From Lachnoanaerobaculum sanguinis (GTDB taxonomy: Bacteria > Bacillota > Clostridia > Lachnospirales > Lachnospiraceae): 64,000 bases of DNA. Positions within the stretch are counted from its first letter, which is position 1, and every line of letters starts with the position of its first letter. Shown here one piece after another: positions 54,368 to 63,474 of the stretch. A program made the position numbers and the translations under genes. The stretch lies in contig NZ_BTHK01000004.1 in NCBI RefSeq assembly GCF_033242365.1, forward strand, positions 62,001 through 126,000, in the 5' to 3' direction. The notes under the pieces are model-generated. The model searched no databases and was not told the DNA's origin. It saw only the letters and a program-made list of their open reading frames with translations.

Positions 54368-55534
54368 TTATTGAGTTATACTTGTAGTGTATTCATAATT
54401 ATCTGCTTTAGAAGTTATACAATCATTAGTAAATGAACTCAGATCCTGATATCCGTAGTAAAAATATCCTCCTTCTTCAGGATAAAAATGTTCCAATCTT
54501 GTTCTTGCCGTTTGGTAATTACTCAAATCTAAACTAAAGTTTCCATCTGCCAATAGCTTTATATCCTCATATCTAACATAATCATAATAATCTAACTGTG
54601 CATATTTCGAATTTGATACCTGAATTTTATATACTAGATATAAATAATTCTCACTCCAATTACTTATTCCTGCCTTTGCGCTCAAGAAATAGTTCCCTAC
54701 ATATGCGACATTGATAAGTTTTTCTGTTTCGCTCAAACCACTTGCCGCATCTTCATTTAATATACTGTTACCTTCAGCTATTAATTCATTCATCGCCTTT
54801 TCAGATATTTCATCAGCTTTTGTCACATACCTGTCTATATTATCGCATTTATACTCATTCTCAGTTTTCTCTATTATTGAACCAAATTTCTCAATAAACT
54901 CATCATCATTTATGTCACATTCAGCAATTACTTTTATTGTATCACCTATTTTAATTCCCTCTATTTTGTTAGGATTAAAAGTAAAATATTGTAACTCTTC
55001 CCTTTTCTTGGCTTTATCAGTTTCTATACTCACACTACCATTAGGTGACGTTCCTGTAAATGTAACCTTAATATAATCAAAAGGATTAAATTTATCAACT
55101 TTCTTTAGATTATCAACAGTGTACTCCACATCTGAATAACTAAACTTTACCCCAAAGTATTCCTCTGCCAGCTCATCATCACAGTCAAATTTTACATTTA
55201 CAGTATCTCCATTACTTAAGTTTGAATCTTCATCAAGTTCAAGCTTTACACAAGTTGAGATCAAAAGCTTTGCATCACTTATAGAAGATTTAAGAGAATA
55301 TTCCTTTATAAATTTTCGTCTCTCATCTTTCTTTTTAAACTTTATTTTCTTTCCATATTCATCTTCAAACTTTCGATAATTAAATGATACCGTAGCAGTT
55401 CCCTTTGTATCATAACCTTCTGATGAAAACTCAAGATAATCATCAAGTACCACTGTCTTTTTCCCGCATCCTGTTAACCCCATCAATAACAATATTGTAA
55501 AGATTAATAAAAAAATATTTTGTTTTAACTTCAT
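54368..55534 (-). CDS. secreted lipoprotein, unknown
   Basis: A 388-residue lipoprotein with signal and lipobox LTGC at residues about 20-23. The rest shows three similar beta-rich modules of the form NGDTVNVKF / IKIGDTIKVIAECD with YFGVKFSYSDVEYTV-like strands, then a C-terminal region (about 255-388) rich in Tyr and Asp. Similar lipoproteins occur in Lachnospiraceae and have no named role. First member, in map order, of the lipoprotein region. Confidence 0.7.
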   Translation of the reverse strand: MKLKQNIFLLIFTILLLMGLTGCGKKTVVLDDYLEFSSEGYDTKGTATVSFNYRKFEDEYGKKIKFKKKDERRKFIKEYSLKSSISDAKLLISTCVKLELDEDSNLSNGDTVNVKFDCDDELAEEYFGVKFSYSDVEYTVDNLKKVDKFNPFDYIKVTFTGTSPNGSVSIETDKAKKREELQYFTFNPNKIEGIKIGDTIKVIAECDINDDEFIEKFGSIIEKTENEYKCDNIDRYVTKADEISEKAMNELIAEGNSILNEDAASGLSETEKLINVAYVGNYFLSAKAGISNWSENYLYLVYKIQVSNSKYAQLDYYDYVRYEDIKLLADGNFSLDLSNYQTARTRLEHFYPEEGGYFYYGYQDLSSFTNDCITSKADNYEYTTSITQ

Positions 55535-55575
55535 AACACACTCCTTCTTGTTGTCAATGTATATTATATTAATAC

Positions 55576-56802
55576 CTACTCTTTATTTGCATTTAATACC
55601 GCTGTATCGAAATTTACCATTTGTCCTATAGGTGTATTGGCTGCAATATTGTATGTATATAGTTCAGTATCCGGTTTGCTCTTCCCGTCCCAATATCTCA
55701 AGAATACATTTCCATTCACTATATTAAACCATTTTATATCATCCGCTATATCCACCACATTACTTCCGTCCATGGACATCTTCTTCAATGATCCCATCTT
55801 TTGATCATATGATTTTTCAAGTACATATATATTATTTTCATAAATGTTGAACTGTACATGATCTACTTTAAACCCTAAGCCTGATCCGTCATAAACTATC
55901 TTTTTATTTCCACCCGCAAGATCACTGCTTCTAAGATAAGCATCTTCCTCAGTATAGTAAAGTATACCATCATAAATTATATAATTTTGGCAGTCAAATC
56001 CGGGAATAACAACAGAATTTTCCCTTTTCTCCATGTCGTAACAATTCAATCCTTCTTTTGTAATAAAGTATACATACTTATTGTCCACAACACTTACATT
56101 TGGATTACCTACATTTTGACCTTGCGGTATAGTATAAATCTCTGAAAAATCCTGACCGTCTATATATATTCTTGCAATATGATATATTCCATCCCGTCCG
56201 TTTGAATAACTAAAATAGCAAAAATTATCAGCCAGACTCTCAAAACTTAACCAGCTGTCATCACCTACACCAAAATCAAGATTCGTAACTTTTATATTTT
56301 CTCCGGTACTTATAGAATATTTATATATATTTCTATCTGTAAAATTATTATCCGGCTGATCTCCTATAGTGGTATTTGCATAGTATATGTTTCCATTTAA
56401 AATGTGCATATCCTTCATAAATATATCAGTCGATATACGACTTACATTACCACTCATATCTACAGAATAAATTCTCTCCTGGTCTTTAGGATTCCTGAAG
56501 TAATATACATCTCCATTATTTACCATTCTTCCATAGCAAACCAAATTTCCGACAAGATTTCCGTCATTTACAGCCGTATACTTCATCTGTTTAATTTCTT
56601 TTTTTGGTTCCTCTTTAGTTTCGGTATTTGTTTCTTCTTTGTCTTTTCCTTTGGTCTCTACCTTATAGTTTTCTTCTGTTTCATGCTTACTTTCTACGTT
56701 CCTGCTTTTATCTTCTTTTTTAGTTATTCCACACGCTGTAAAAATAAAACTTACAGACAATGTACATATAACTATTTTGAATGCTTTATCAAATAATTTC
56801 AT
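55576..56802 (-). CDS. DUF5050-type beta-propeller lipoprotein
   Basis: A 408-residue lipoprotein (signal with FTAC lipobox near 23). A 45-residue Lys/Glu/Thr linker leads to a DUF5050-like domain of repeated blades (GDVYYFRNPKDQERIYSVDMSGN, GNIYYANTT, KYVYFITKEGLNCYD, GILYYTEEDAYLRSSDLAGGN). A solute- or cell-wall-binding propeller is likely, but no ligand is known. Confidence 0.8.
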   Translation of the reverse strand: MKLFDKAFKIVICTLSVSFIFTACGITKKEDKSRNVESKHETEENYKVETKGKDKEETNTETKEEPKKEIKQMKYTAVNDGNLVGNLVCYGRMVNNGDVYYFRNPKDQERIYSVDMSGNVSRISTDIFMKDMHILNGNIYYANTTIGDQPDNNFTDRNIYKYSISTGENIKVTNLDFGVGDDSWLSFESLADNFCYFSYSNGRDGIYHIARIYIDGQDFSEIYTIPQGQNVGNPNVSVVDNKYVYFITKEGLNCYDMEKRENSVVIPGFDCQNYIIYDGILYYTEEDAYLRSSDLAGGNKKIVYDGSGLGFKVDHVQFNIYENNIYVLEKSYDQKMGSLKKMSMDGSNVVDIADDIKWFNIVNGNVFLRYWDGKSKPDTELYTYNIAANTPIGQMVNFDTAVLNANKE

Positions 56803-56909
56803 AGTACCTCCAAAGTTAAAGTTTGCTACTTCATAATAACTACCTTTATAAAAATTTATGTATATTTAATATCTGGCCTTACTCCTTTTATAGAACTTCA
56901 TATATAAAT

Positions 56910-58196
56910 CTATTGCACATATGTTAACATACCAACACCGCTATCGTCTGCATCATATACAGGTTTTGCTCCTATAATGTACCCTCCTTTATCCACTACG
57001 GTTCTCCAAGTGTTATTTAAATCCAATGTTTCAGGAAAAGTAACTTCTGAAAGCTTTCCTCCTGCAACATTATAGTATGTATCCGCAAGATAGTAATTAG
57101 CATAGATATCCCCTTTATAGTCTTCTTCTACAAATGTAACAAGTTTTGCATCTTTTCGTATTTTTATGGAGCCTATATCTTTTGGAGCATACATATCTGT
57201 TTTATTATATTCTTTATCATAATTCCATCCGGTTATTTTTACTTCAGTAGCCTCAAAATAATCTCCTCTATCTATTACATCGCCATAGGATAATAATCCT
57301 GCAACATCCCATAAAACCCCGTCACTGTCAGCATAATCATCCAGTGTGTACATATCTCCTCCTGTATTTATCAGTTCAAGATATATATCGTCTTTTTCAA
57401 ACTCTTCTATTTTTTCTTTTACAAACTGATTTCTAATCAATTTGCCTTCATCATCAAAGAAATATGGATTTTCATCTATCCACTTTCTACCTTTTATAGT
57501 CGCACCGGTATCCTCATAGTAATACCAATCTTCTCCTACCTGTTTCCATCCTTTCAATATCTCCGACTTGTCCTCTTCGATTTTAACTTCCGATGAGCCA
57601 CTATCATCATTACTTGATTTTAGCTTTATGGTATACTTTACCTTAGCTTCATCATACTTCACATCATTCTCATCCATTGTATAAGTTGTCAAAACATATG
57701 TTCCGTTCTTATCCAATATTATAGGATTTGTGTACTCCTCATCGACAATTGACATTTCGGAATTTTCTGTTTCTATATTGTAAAAAATTCGAAGGCTTTT
57801 TGCATTACTAAGTTCTATTGATAATGATTCATCATATTCTTTCGGAATTTGAGAAATCTTTACAAGGTACTGCAAGACCTCAATTTCTTCATTTATCTCG
57901 TCTATTTTCTGTGATGATAAATTCTCTATCTCCAAAACTTTTTCTAAAGTAGACTTTGCCTCATCCGGTCTACCTGATTTTTCGTATACTTTAGCCAACA
58001 TAGCATATGCATCTACATTCTTCGGATCTATTTCTATAGCCTTATTCAAAGCAATTATTGCATTTTCATAGTCAAGCTCTGCCATATATTTAGACCCCAA
58101 ATCAAGTTGCTCCTTTATCCTCGCAACTTTACTACTACACCCTATTATCAATAAACCGATAATCGAAATAATTAGTAAAAATTTTAATTTTTTCAT
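56910..58196 (-). CDS. TPR / cell-wall-repeat lipoprotein with shared C-terminal domain
   Basis: A 428-residue lipoprotein (LIIGC lipobox near 20). Two TPR units (about 30-110: YMAELDYENAIIALNKAIEIDPKNVDAYAMLAKVYEKSGR). A chitobiase-C-like beta domain (about 120-190). Only about two choline-binding-type repeats (GWKQVGEDWYYYEDTG, then KWIDENPYFFDDEG). The C-terminal domain (about 290-428) has GDVIDRGDYFEA and DKGGYI, shared with the next genes. SD AGGAG 5 nt before ATG. Surface protein, function unknown. Confidence 0.8.
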   Translation of the reverse strand: MKKLKFLLIISIIGLLIIGCSSKVARIKEQLDLGSKYMAELDYENAIIALNKAIEIDPKNVDAYAMLAKVYEKSGRPDEAKSTLEKVLEIENLSSQKIDEINEEIEVLQYLVKISQIPKEYDESLSIELSNAKSLRIFYNIETENSEMSIVDEEYTNPIILDKNGTYVLTTYTMDENDVKYDEAKVKYTIKLKSSNDDSGSSEVKIEEDKSEILKGWKQVGEDWYYYEDTGATIKGRKWIDENPYFFDDEGKLIRNQFVKEKIEEFEKDDIYLELINTGGDMYTLDDYADSDGVLWDVAGLLSYGDVIDRGDYFEATEVKITGWNYDKEYNKTDMYAPKDIGSIKIRKDAKLVTFVEEDYKGDIYANYYLADTYYNVAGGKLSEVTFPETLDLNNTWRTVVDKGGYIIGAKPVYDADDSGVGMLTYVQ

Positions 58197-58220
58197 AGTT
58201 ACTCCTGAATACCCATAATT

Positions 58221-58560
58221 CTAATTTACATGAAAATAAGTATCATTTAATTTTGTAAAATATCCGTTCTCATCAATTTTCAAATCATCATAGCCTTGTA
58301 TTCCAAGTACCTCATCCAGCGAAGAAGATGACCTATAGAATTTACCTCCTAACTCTCTATAGCGCCGGTTTAGCTATCTTATACCTATATCCAAACTCTA
58401 CTAACCCCACTTACATTCTTTCTAATATAAATCTGGTATTATAAATAACGTGCTAACTTCGACTCTCTCAGTGGAACCTCTATCTGGAGTCATAAAATAT
58501 GTATCTTGCACTTTGCAGAAATCCCCAATATCTATTACAAGTCCACCTGGTGATATATAC
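58221..58560 (-). pseudogene. remnant of a paralogue's C-terminal domain
   Basis: Fills the gap between two intact genes. One frame encodes YISPGGLVIDIGDFCKVQDTYFM, matching the VIDRGNFYEVQDV motif of the neighbours. After two stops another stretch encodes GGKFYRSSSSLDEV...KIDENGYFTKL, matching the GGRL...DKDGYI end of the family, and then a stop. No start, no N-terminal region. It is a broken leftover of a fifth copy. Confidence 0.75.
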
Positions 58561-58580
58561 AAAATCTTTATAAAAATCAT

Positions 58581-60131
58581 TTAGGATGAATGCATCATTA
58601 AATCATCAAACTTAATTATATATCCATCCTTATCCATATATTCATTTAAATGATCATCAAAAATTGTATATAGTACGATATCTGTACTGCTATCATCATT
58701 TACAAGTCTACCACCGGAATCATTAAAACACTGTTCTGCTGTTTTTGTCATTTTCATCATTTCATTACCATACAATGTTCCCACAGCATATTTTCTAACA
58801 TAAACTGTTGTTGTAAATATTTCATACCAATCAGTAGCAAATTCTGCACTATGTGTATACCCCATAAATACAGCATTCTGTACTTCAAAATAATTTCCCC
58901 TATCAATTATGGGTCCCTCTGACATCACAGCCTGAACTAACATATCATTATATATGTATCCAGTATGTTCATAGTAATAGTCGTCCATATGCATTTTATG
59001 TTTACCATATCTGAACTGATCCGTATATTTTTTACTTGGTGGCACAGGTTCTTGAATTATATTTGTCCTTACCCCATCAGCCCCCACATAGTATCCGTCT
59101 ATATACTGGTCAGTCTTCATCTCGCCGTTGCTGGCAAAGTAATACCACTTACCGTCTATCTCTTTCCAGCCTGTGCTCAGTTCTCCACTGTCTGAGATAT
59201 AGTACCACTTACCGGATATCTGTTGCCAGCCTGTCAGCATGTCACCATCATCCCCGAAGTAATACTGCTTACCGTCTATACTCTGTGAACCTCTCTTTAC
59301 TATTCCGTCATCTCCAAGGTAATACCACTTACCGGCAATTTGCTGCCAACCTGTAAGCATCACTCCGTCTTCATCAAAACAGTACTTTACACCATTTATA
59401 TCAACAAGACCTGTTGCCATATCTCCATTGTCTTTAAAGTAGTACCAACTTCCGTCTATCTGTTGCCAGCCTGTAACTATCTTTCCGTCTTTTCCACGGT
59501 ATCTGTAGATATTTCCGACACTCTCCCAACTGTCTTTCTCTACATGCTCTTTAGACAGCTTTATGGTATACTTGACCTCTGTACTGCTATATTTTTTTCC
59601 GCTACTATCAACAGTATATGCCTTTACTATATAGCTTCCGTCCTCATCTAAAAGTATCGGTGATGTATACTTCATATCTGTAGCTACAAGTCTGCTGTCT
59701 TTTGTATCTATACTGTAGTAGATATCATTTGACCCTATGTTACTAAGTTCCAATGCCGTCGGTTCGTCATATTCCCCCGGCAGCTTTGATATTGCTACAA
59801 GAAAATCAAGATTCTTGATTCTATTATTGATTTCATCTTCATTATCGGATGATAAATTATCAAGTTCAAGCACCTTTTCAAGTGTTGCCCTTGCATCCTC
59901 AAGCCTTCCCGATTTCTCATATACTTCTGCCAACATCTTATATGCATCCACATTCTTCGGGTCTATCTTTATAGCCTTATTAAGTGCTACTATAGCACTT
60001 TCATAGTCAAGCTCCGCCATATATTTTGATCCCAAATCCAACTGTTCTTGTACCCTTGCTCCCTTGCTTTTGCAGCCTATCAATAGTATTCCAACAAGAG
60101 TAAGGATAAATATTATTTTAATTCTTTTCAT
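58581..60131 (-). CDS. TPR / choline-binding-repeat lipoprotein (paralogue A)
   Basis: A 516-residue lipoprotein (LLIGC near 20). TPR region 28-110. CHB_HEX_C-like beta domain about 120-190 (NDIYYSIDTKDSRLV...DGSYIVKAYTVDSSG). Seven to eight 20-residue choline-binding-type repeats (about 200-358, e.g. GWQQIAGKWYYLGDDG). PPSK hinge near 365. A C-terminal domain (GPIIDRGNYFEVQNAVFMG, TTVYVRKYA, GGRL, DKDGYI). The first 365 residues are nearly identical to the next paralogue and the rest is not. Confidence 0.85.
   Translation of the reverse strand: MKRIKIIFILTLVGILLIGCKSKGARVQEQLDLGSKYMAELDYESAIVALNKAIKIDPKNVDAYKMLAEVYEKSGRLEDARATLEKVLELDNLSSDNEDEINNRIKNLDFLVAISKLPGEYDEPTALELSNIGSNDIYYSIDTKDSRLVATDMKYTSPILLDEDGSYIVKAYTVDSSGKKYSSTEVKYTIKLSKEHVEKDSWESVGNIYRYRGKDGKIVTGWQQIDGSWYYFKDNGDMATGLVDINGVKYCFDEDGVMLTGWQQIAGKWYYLGDDGIVKRGSQSIDGKQYYFGDDGDMLTGWQQISGKWYYISDSGELSTGWKEIDGKWYYFASNGEMKTDQYIDGYYVGADGVRTNIIQEPVPPSKKYTDQFRYGKHKMHMDDYYYEHTGYIYNDMLVQAVMSEGPIIDRGNYFEVQNAVFMGYTHSAEFATDWYEIFTTTVYVRKYAVGTLYGNEMMKMTKTAEQCFNDSGGRLVNDDSSTDIVLYTIFDDHLNEYMDKDGYIIKFDDLMMHSS
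59070..59530. repeat. choline-binding-type (CW_binding) repeat block
   Basis: Seven to eight tandem units of about 20 codons with the pattern G-W-x-x-I-x-G-x-W-Y-Y-F, ending D-G-x-M-x-T. An almost identical block lies at 60935-61395. In other Firmicutes such units bind choline on teichoic acids. The ligand in this organism is not known. Confidence 0.85.
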
Positions 60132-60139
60132 ATTATTCC

Positions 60140-60420
60140 CTATATTTTAATCCACTACTTAAGCATCTTTTCAATATTTTCCGGTGTTTTTTCAGTATTC
60201 ACATCAGCTCCGGTAAGTTTTGGTGATTTTTTTATTTGTATTTTCATTTTCTAATTTTATCGCTCTATTCAATACCTTAATCTACTACTCTTAGTCCTCT
60301 TCCAATAAATATTTTTCTTCAGCTTTTAAATTATTACTTGTCCTCATTTTAGAAATACTTGAACACCCATTAAGTAATACAGCAAAAGCCCCAAAAATAT
60401 ATATTCTTTTTCTCATATAT
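60140..60420 (-). pseudogene. collapsed copy of the TPR lipoprotein gene
   Basis: The low end (60154-60230) matches the 3' end of the TPR lipoprotein at 62019 (LKHLF-coding tail, FSGVISIF-like stretch, TGAD). The high end (60290-60420) matches its 5' end, including KYFL-E region, the LSGCS-like lipobox, and the upstream spacer. The roughly 1.1 kb between is missing. It is a single internal deletion relic. Confidence 0.8.
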
Positions 60421-60453
60421 ACTCCATAAATTTAATAACGCACTTTATACATT

Positions 60454-61995
60454 TTATTCACTTGGACCTGTAAGTAACACTATATATCCCAAAGAATCTA
60501 AGCTTTCATAATCCGAATCGAAATGTAAATCTGATATAAAAGTATATATTCTACCATCTTCATCAGCTAAATTTAACTCATAATCATGTTCAGGTATTAT
60601 CTTCCCTCCCCTACTTTTATATACATCTTCCGCTGTCCTACCTGCAAGAATATCATTGCCATTTTGATACATTACCTTTGCATTCTTTCTTACATATATT
60701 GTAGTTGTATATGGTTCGAATCCTGAATCATGTGTACCGTAAATTGTTACATCTTGTACTTCATAGAAATTTCCTCTATCAATTACTTTACCGGTTGAAT
60801 ACATATGACCTCCATCTGCAGCATATAATGGGCCATATTCATCATCAAATGCATGTCCTTTTATCTCACCTCTTAAAAATTTATCAGTCCAGTTTTTACT
60901 TGGTGGTACCGGCTCCTGTACAATATCCGTTCTTACACCGTCAGCACCCACATAGTATCCGTCTATGTACTGGTCAGTCTTCATCTCACCGTTGCTTGCA
61001 AAGTAATACCACTTTCCGTCTATCTCTTTCCAGCCTGTACTTAGTTCTCCACTGTCTGAGATATAGTACCACTTACCGGCTATCTGCTGCCAGCCTGTCA
61101 GCATGTCACCATCATCGCCGAAGTAATACTGCTTACCGTCTATACTCTGTGAACCGCTCTTTGCTATTCCGTCATCTCCAAGGTAATACCACTTTCCGGC
61201 TATCTGTTGCCAGCCTATCAGCATCACTCCGTCTTCATCAAAACAGTACTTTACACCGTTTATGTCGGCTACTCCTGTAGCCATATCTCCATTTTCTTTG
61301 AAGTAGTACCAACTTCCGTCTATCTGTTGCCAGTCTGTGACTATCTTTCCGTCTTTTCCACGGTATCTGTAGATATTTCCGACACTCTCCCAACTGTCTT
61401 TCTCTGAATGCTCTTTAGATAGCTTTATAGTATACTTAACCTCTGTACTGTCGTGTTTGTTACCGCTGCTGTCTACAGTATATGCCTTTACTATATAGCT
61501 TCCGTCCTCATCAAGAAGTATAGGCGATGTATACTTCATATCTGTAGCTACCAGTCTGCTGTCTTCTGTATCTATACTGTAGTAGATATCATTTGAGCCT
61601 ATATTGCTAAGCTCCAATGCTGTCGGTTCATCATATTCTCCCGGCAGCTTGGATATAGCTACAAGAAAATCAAGATTCTTGATTCTATCGTTTATCTCAT
61701 TTTTATTCTTAGATGACAAGTCGTTAAGATCAAGCATCTTTTCAAGTGTTGCCCTTGCATCATCAAGTCGTCCCGATTTCTCATATACTTCCGCCAACAT
61801 CTTATATGCATCCACATTCTTAGGATCTATCTTGATGGCTTTATTAAGTGCTACTATCGCGCTTTCATAGTCAAGCTCTGCCATATATTTAGAACCCAAA
61901 TCAAGTTGTTCCTGTACTCTTGTCTCCTTGCTCTTACAACCTATCAATAGCATTCCGACAAGAATAAGGATAAATATTAGTTTAATTCTTTTCAT
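60454..61995 (-). CDS. TPR / choline-binding-repeat lipoprotein (paralogue B)
   Basis: 513 residues with the same order as paralogue A: lipobox LLIGC, TPR 28-110, CHB_HEX_C-like domain, seven to eight choline-binding-type repeats, PPSK hinge. The C-terminal domain differs from A and ends YIVLLTGPSE, as does the partial gene at the window edge. Shared core: GKVIDRGNFYEVQDVTIYGTHD, TTIYVRKNAKVM, RTAEDVYKSRGGKIIPE. The first about 365 residues are nearly identical to A, pointing to recent duplication or gene conversion. Confidence 0.85.
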   Translation of the reverse strand: MKRIKLIFILILVGMLLIGCKSKETRVQEQLDLGSKYMAELDYESAIVALNKAIKIDPKNVDAYKMLAEVYEKSGRLDDARATLEKMLDLNDLSSKNKNEINDRIKNLDFLVAISKLPGEYDEPTALELSNIGSNDIYYSIDTEDSRLVATDMKYTSPILLDEDGSYIVKAYTVDSSGNKHDSTEVKYTIKLSKEHSEKDSWESVGNIYRYRGKDGKIVTDWQQIDGSWYYFKENGDMATGVADINGVKYCFDEDGVMLIGWQQIAGKWYYLGDDGIAKSGSQSIDGKQYYFGDDGDMLTGWQQIAGKWYYISDSGELSTGWKEIDGKWYYFASNGEMKTDQYIDGYYVGADGVRTDIVQEPVPPSKNWTDKFLRGEIKGHAFDDEYGPLYAADGGHMYSTGKVIDRGNFYEVQDVTIYGTHDSGFEPYTTTIYVRKNAKVMYQNGNDILAGRTAEDVYKSRGGKIIPEHDYELNLADEDGRIYTFISDLHFDSDYESLDSLGYIVLLTGPSE

Positions 61996-62018
61996 AATAC
62001 TCCATATATTTTAATCCA

Positions 62019-63437
62019 CTACTTAAGCATCTTTTCAATATTTTCCGGTGTTATATCAATATTTATGTCATCACCGGTAAGTTTTGGTGATTTCTTTATC
62101 ACATTATTCAGGTATTCATAATTTGTTGTATTCCCATAATAATCCAGACTTCCCTCTTTCTCTTCAACAAACCTTGATATATTACTATTATATAAATAGT
62201 AGTCATAAGGATATGGTGCAGATATAATATAGTCAATATAATTATTTCCGGCACTAGGGACAAGTACTGAATTATCCTCAAAGATAATAATGTCTCTAAG
62301 AATCAAGTCATTATTCAATATATTGTATACTTTATCATTAACTACACTATATATTTCAAATGCATCTTCACTATAATGTCGTACATTTACTCTCAGTATA
62401 AGATCATCTACTCCATCTCCGGTAACATCCTTTAAGGCAAATTGATAAGCTATACCTTCTGAGAAAGGGCGTAATTTATAATTATAACTGCCATCAAGAT
62501 TATATTCCCCATAAAGTAAATCTTTGTATAGCTTTTTTACATTGTTAATATCTACATTGTTAATATCTACATCTTTAGTATCATCGGACACATATATCTC
62601 ACCCATATCCACAAGTTCCATATTATCTATTTCAATATCAATATTTTCAATATTCAAAACTGTATCCATTGAATCACTGTCAAACAACACCTTTTTTTGT
62701 TGTAATTCAGATAAACTTGGTTCTTCTTCATTGTATTGATATTCCGATATATCATCATTATAAGTATAATACCAATATTGAAGAGGATTTGAATAGAAAT
62801 CTCCATAAGAACTGATACGAGATTTATCAGTAAAGAATATTTCATTAAAATCTTTTGACATAAATATATTATCTATTTCAATAGCTTTATCCTCTATTAC
62901 CTTATATATATACAATCCACTTTTTTCGCTTTGTGTATCAACAGGTACTTCATTGTTTTTTTTATATATGATAATTTCTTCTTTTCCATCTCCGGTAACA
63001 TCCACTATTTTAAATAAGTATGTATTTTCATAGTCTTCCGATATTGTACCGTCAAAGTCTATGCTACCACCAATCTTTCCGGTATTATAAAAATTAGTAA
63101 GAATATCTTTATAAACAAATTTCATATTAAGAGCATTATACTTTGCAATTTCCTCATCTGTTAAATCATCAAAACGCTTTATCTTCTTTAATACAGATTT
63201 AGATTTATTCAATTGTCCGTCTCTCTGATATGCCTCAGCCAACAATAAGTAATTATCTACATTTTTAGGTTCTAATTCTATTGCTTTATTCAATGCTATA
63301 ATAGCCTGTTCATAATCCTCTTCCAATAAATATTTTTCTGCGGCTTTTATATGATGACTTGCCCTAATTTTAGAAATACTTGAGCATCCGCTAAGTAATA
63401 CAGCAAAAGCCAAAAATATATATATTCTTTTTTTCAT
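62019..63437 (-). CDS. TPR lipoprotein with two calcium-loop-like repeats
   Basis: A 472-residue lipoprotein (LLSGCSS near 18). TPR region about 30-110 (KAAEKYLLEEDYEQAIIALNKAIELEPKNVDNY). No choline-binding repeats. The rest is a Tyr/Asp-rich domain with two DVTGDG(K/V)(E/D)(E/D)(I/L)I segments (near 170 and 365), resembling VCBS/FG-GAP-type calcium loops. A short DVDINNVDINNV duplication lies near 290. It sits between two choline-binding-type paralogues. Role unknown. Confidence 0.8.
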   Translation of the reverse strand: MKKRIYIFLAFAVLLSGCSSISKIRASHHIKAAEKYLLEEDYEQAIIALNKAIELEPKNVDNYLLLAEAYQRDGQLNKSKSVLKKIKRFDDLTDEEIAKYNALNMKFVYKDILTNFYNTGKIGGSIDFDGTISEDYENTYLFKIVDVTGDGKEEIIIYKKNNEVPVDTQSEKSGLYIYKVIEDKAIEIDNIFMSKDFNEIFFTDKSRISSYGDFYSNPLQYWYYTYNDDISEYQYNEEEPSLSELQQKKVLFDSDSMDTVLNIENIDIEIDNMELVDMGEIYVSDDTKDVDINNVDINNVKKLYKDLLYGEYNLDGSYNYKLRPFSEGIAYQFALKDVTGDGVDDLILRVNVRHYSEDAFEIYSVVNDKVYNILNNDLILRDIIIFEDNSVLVPSAGNNYIDYIISAPYPYDYYLYNSNISRFVEEKEGSLDYYGNTTNYEYLNNVIKKSPKLTGDDINIDITPENIEKMLK

Positions 63438-63474
63438 ATATACTCCATAAATTTAATAATACTCATTATATGTT

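Noticed and set aside
58960..59660. Minus-strand choline-binding repeats read as a CRISPR or DNA tandem array
   Set aside because: The about 60-bp periodicity is explained by 20-codon protein repeats. There are no constant repeats with unique spacers.
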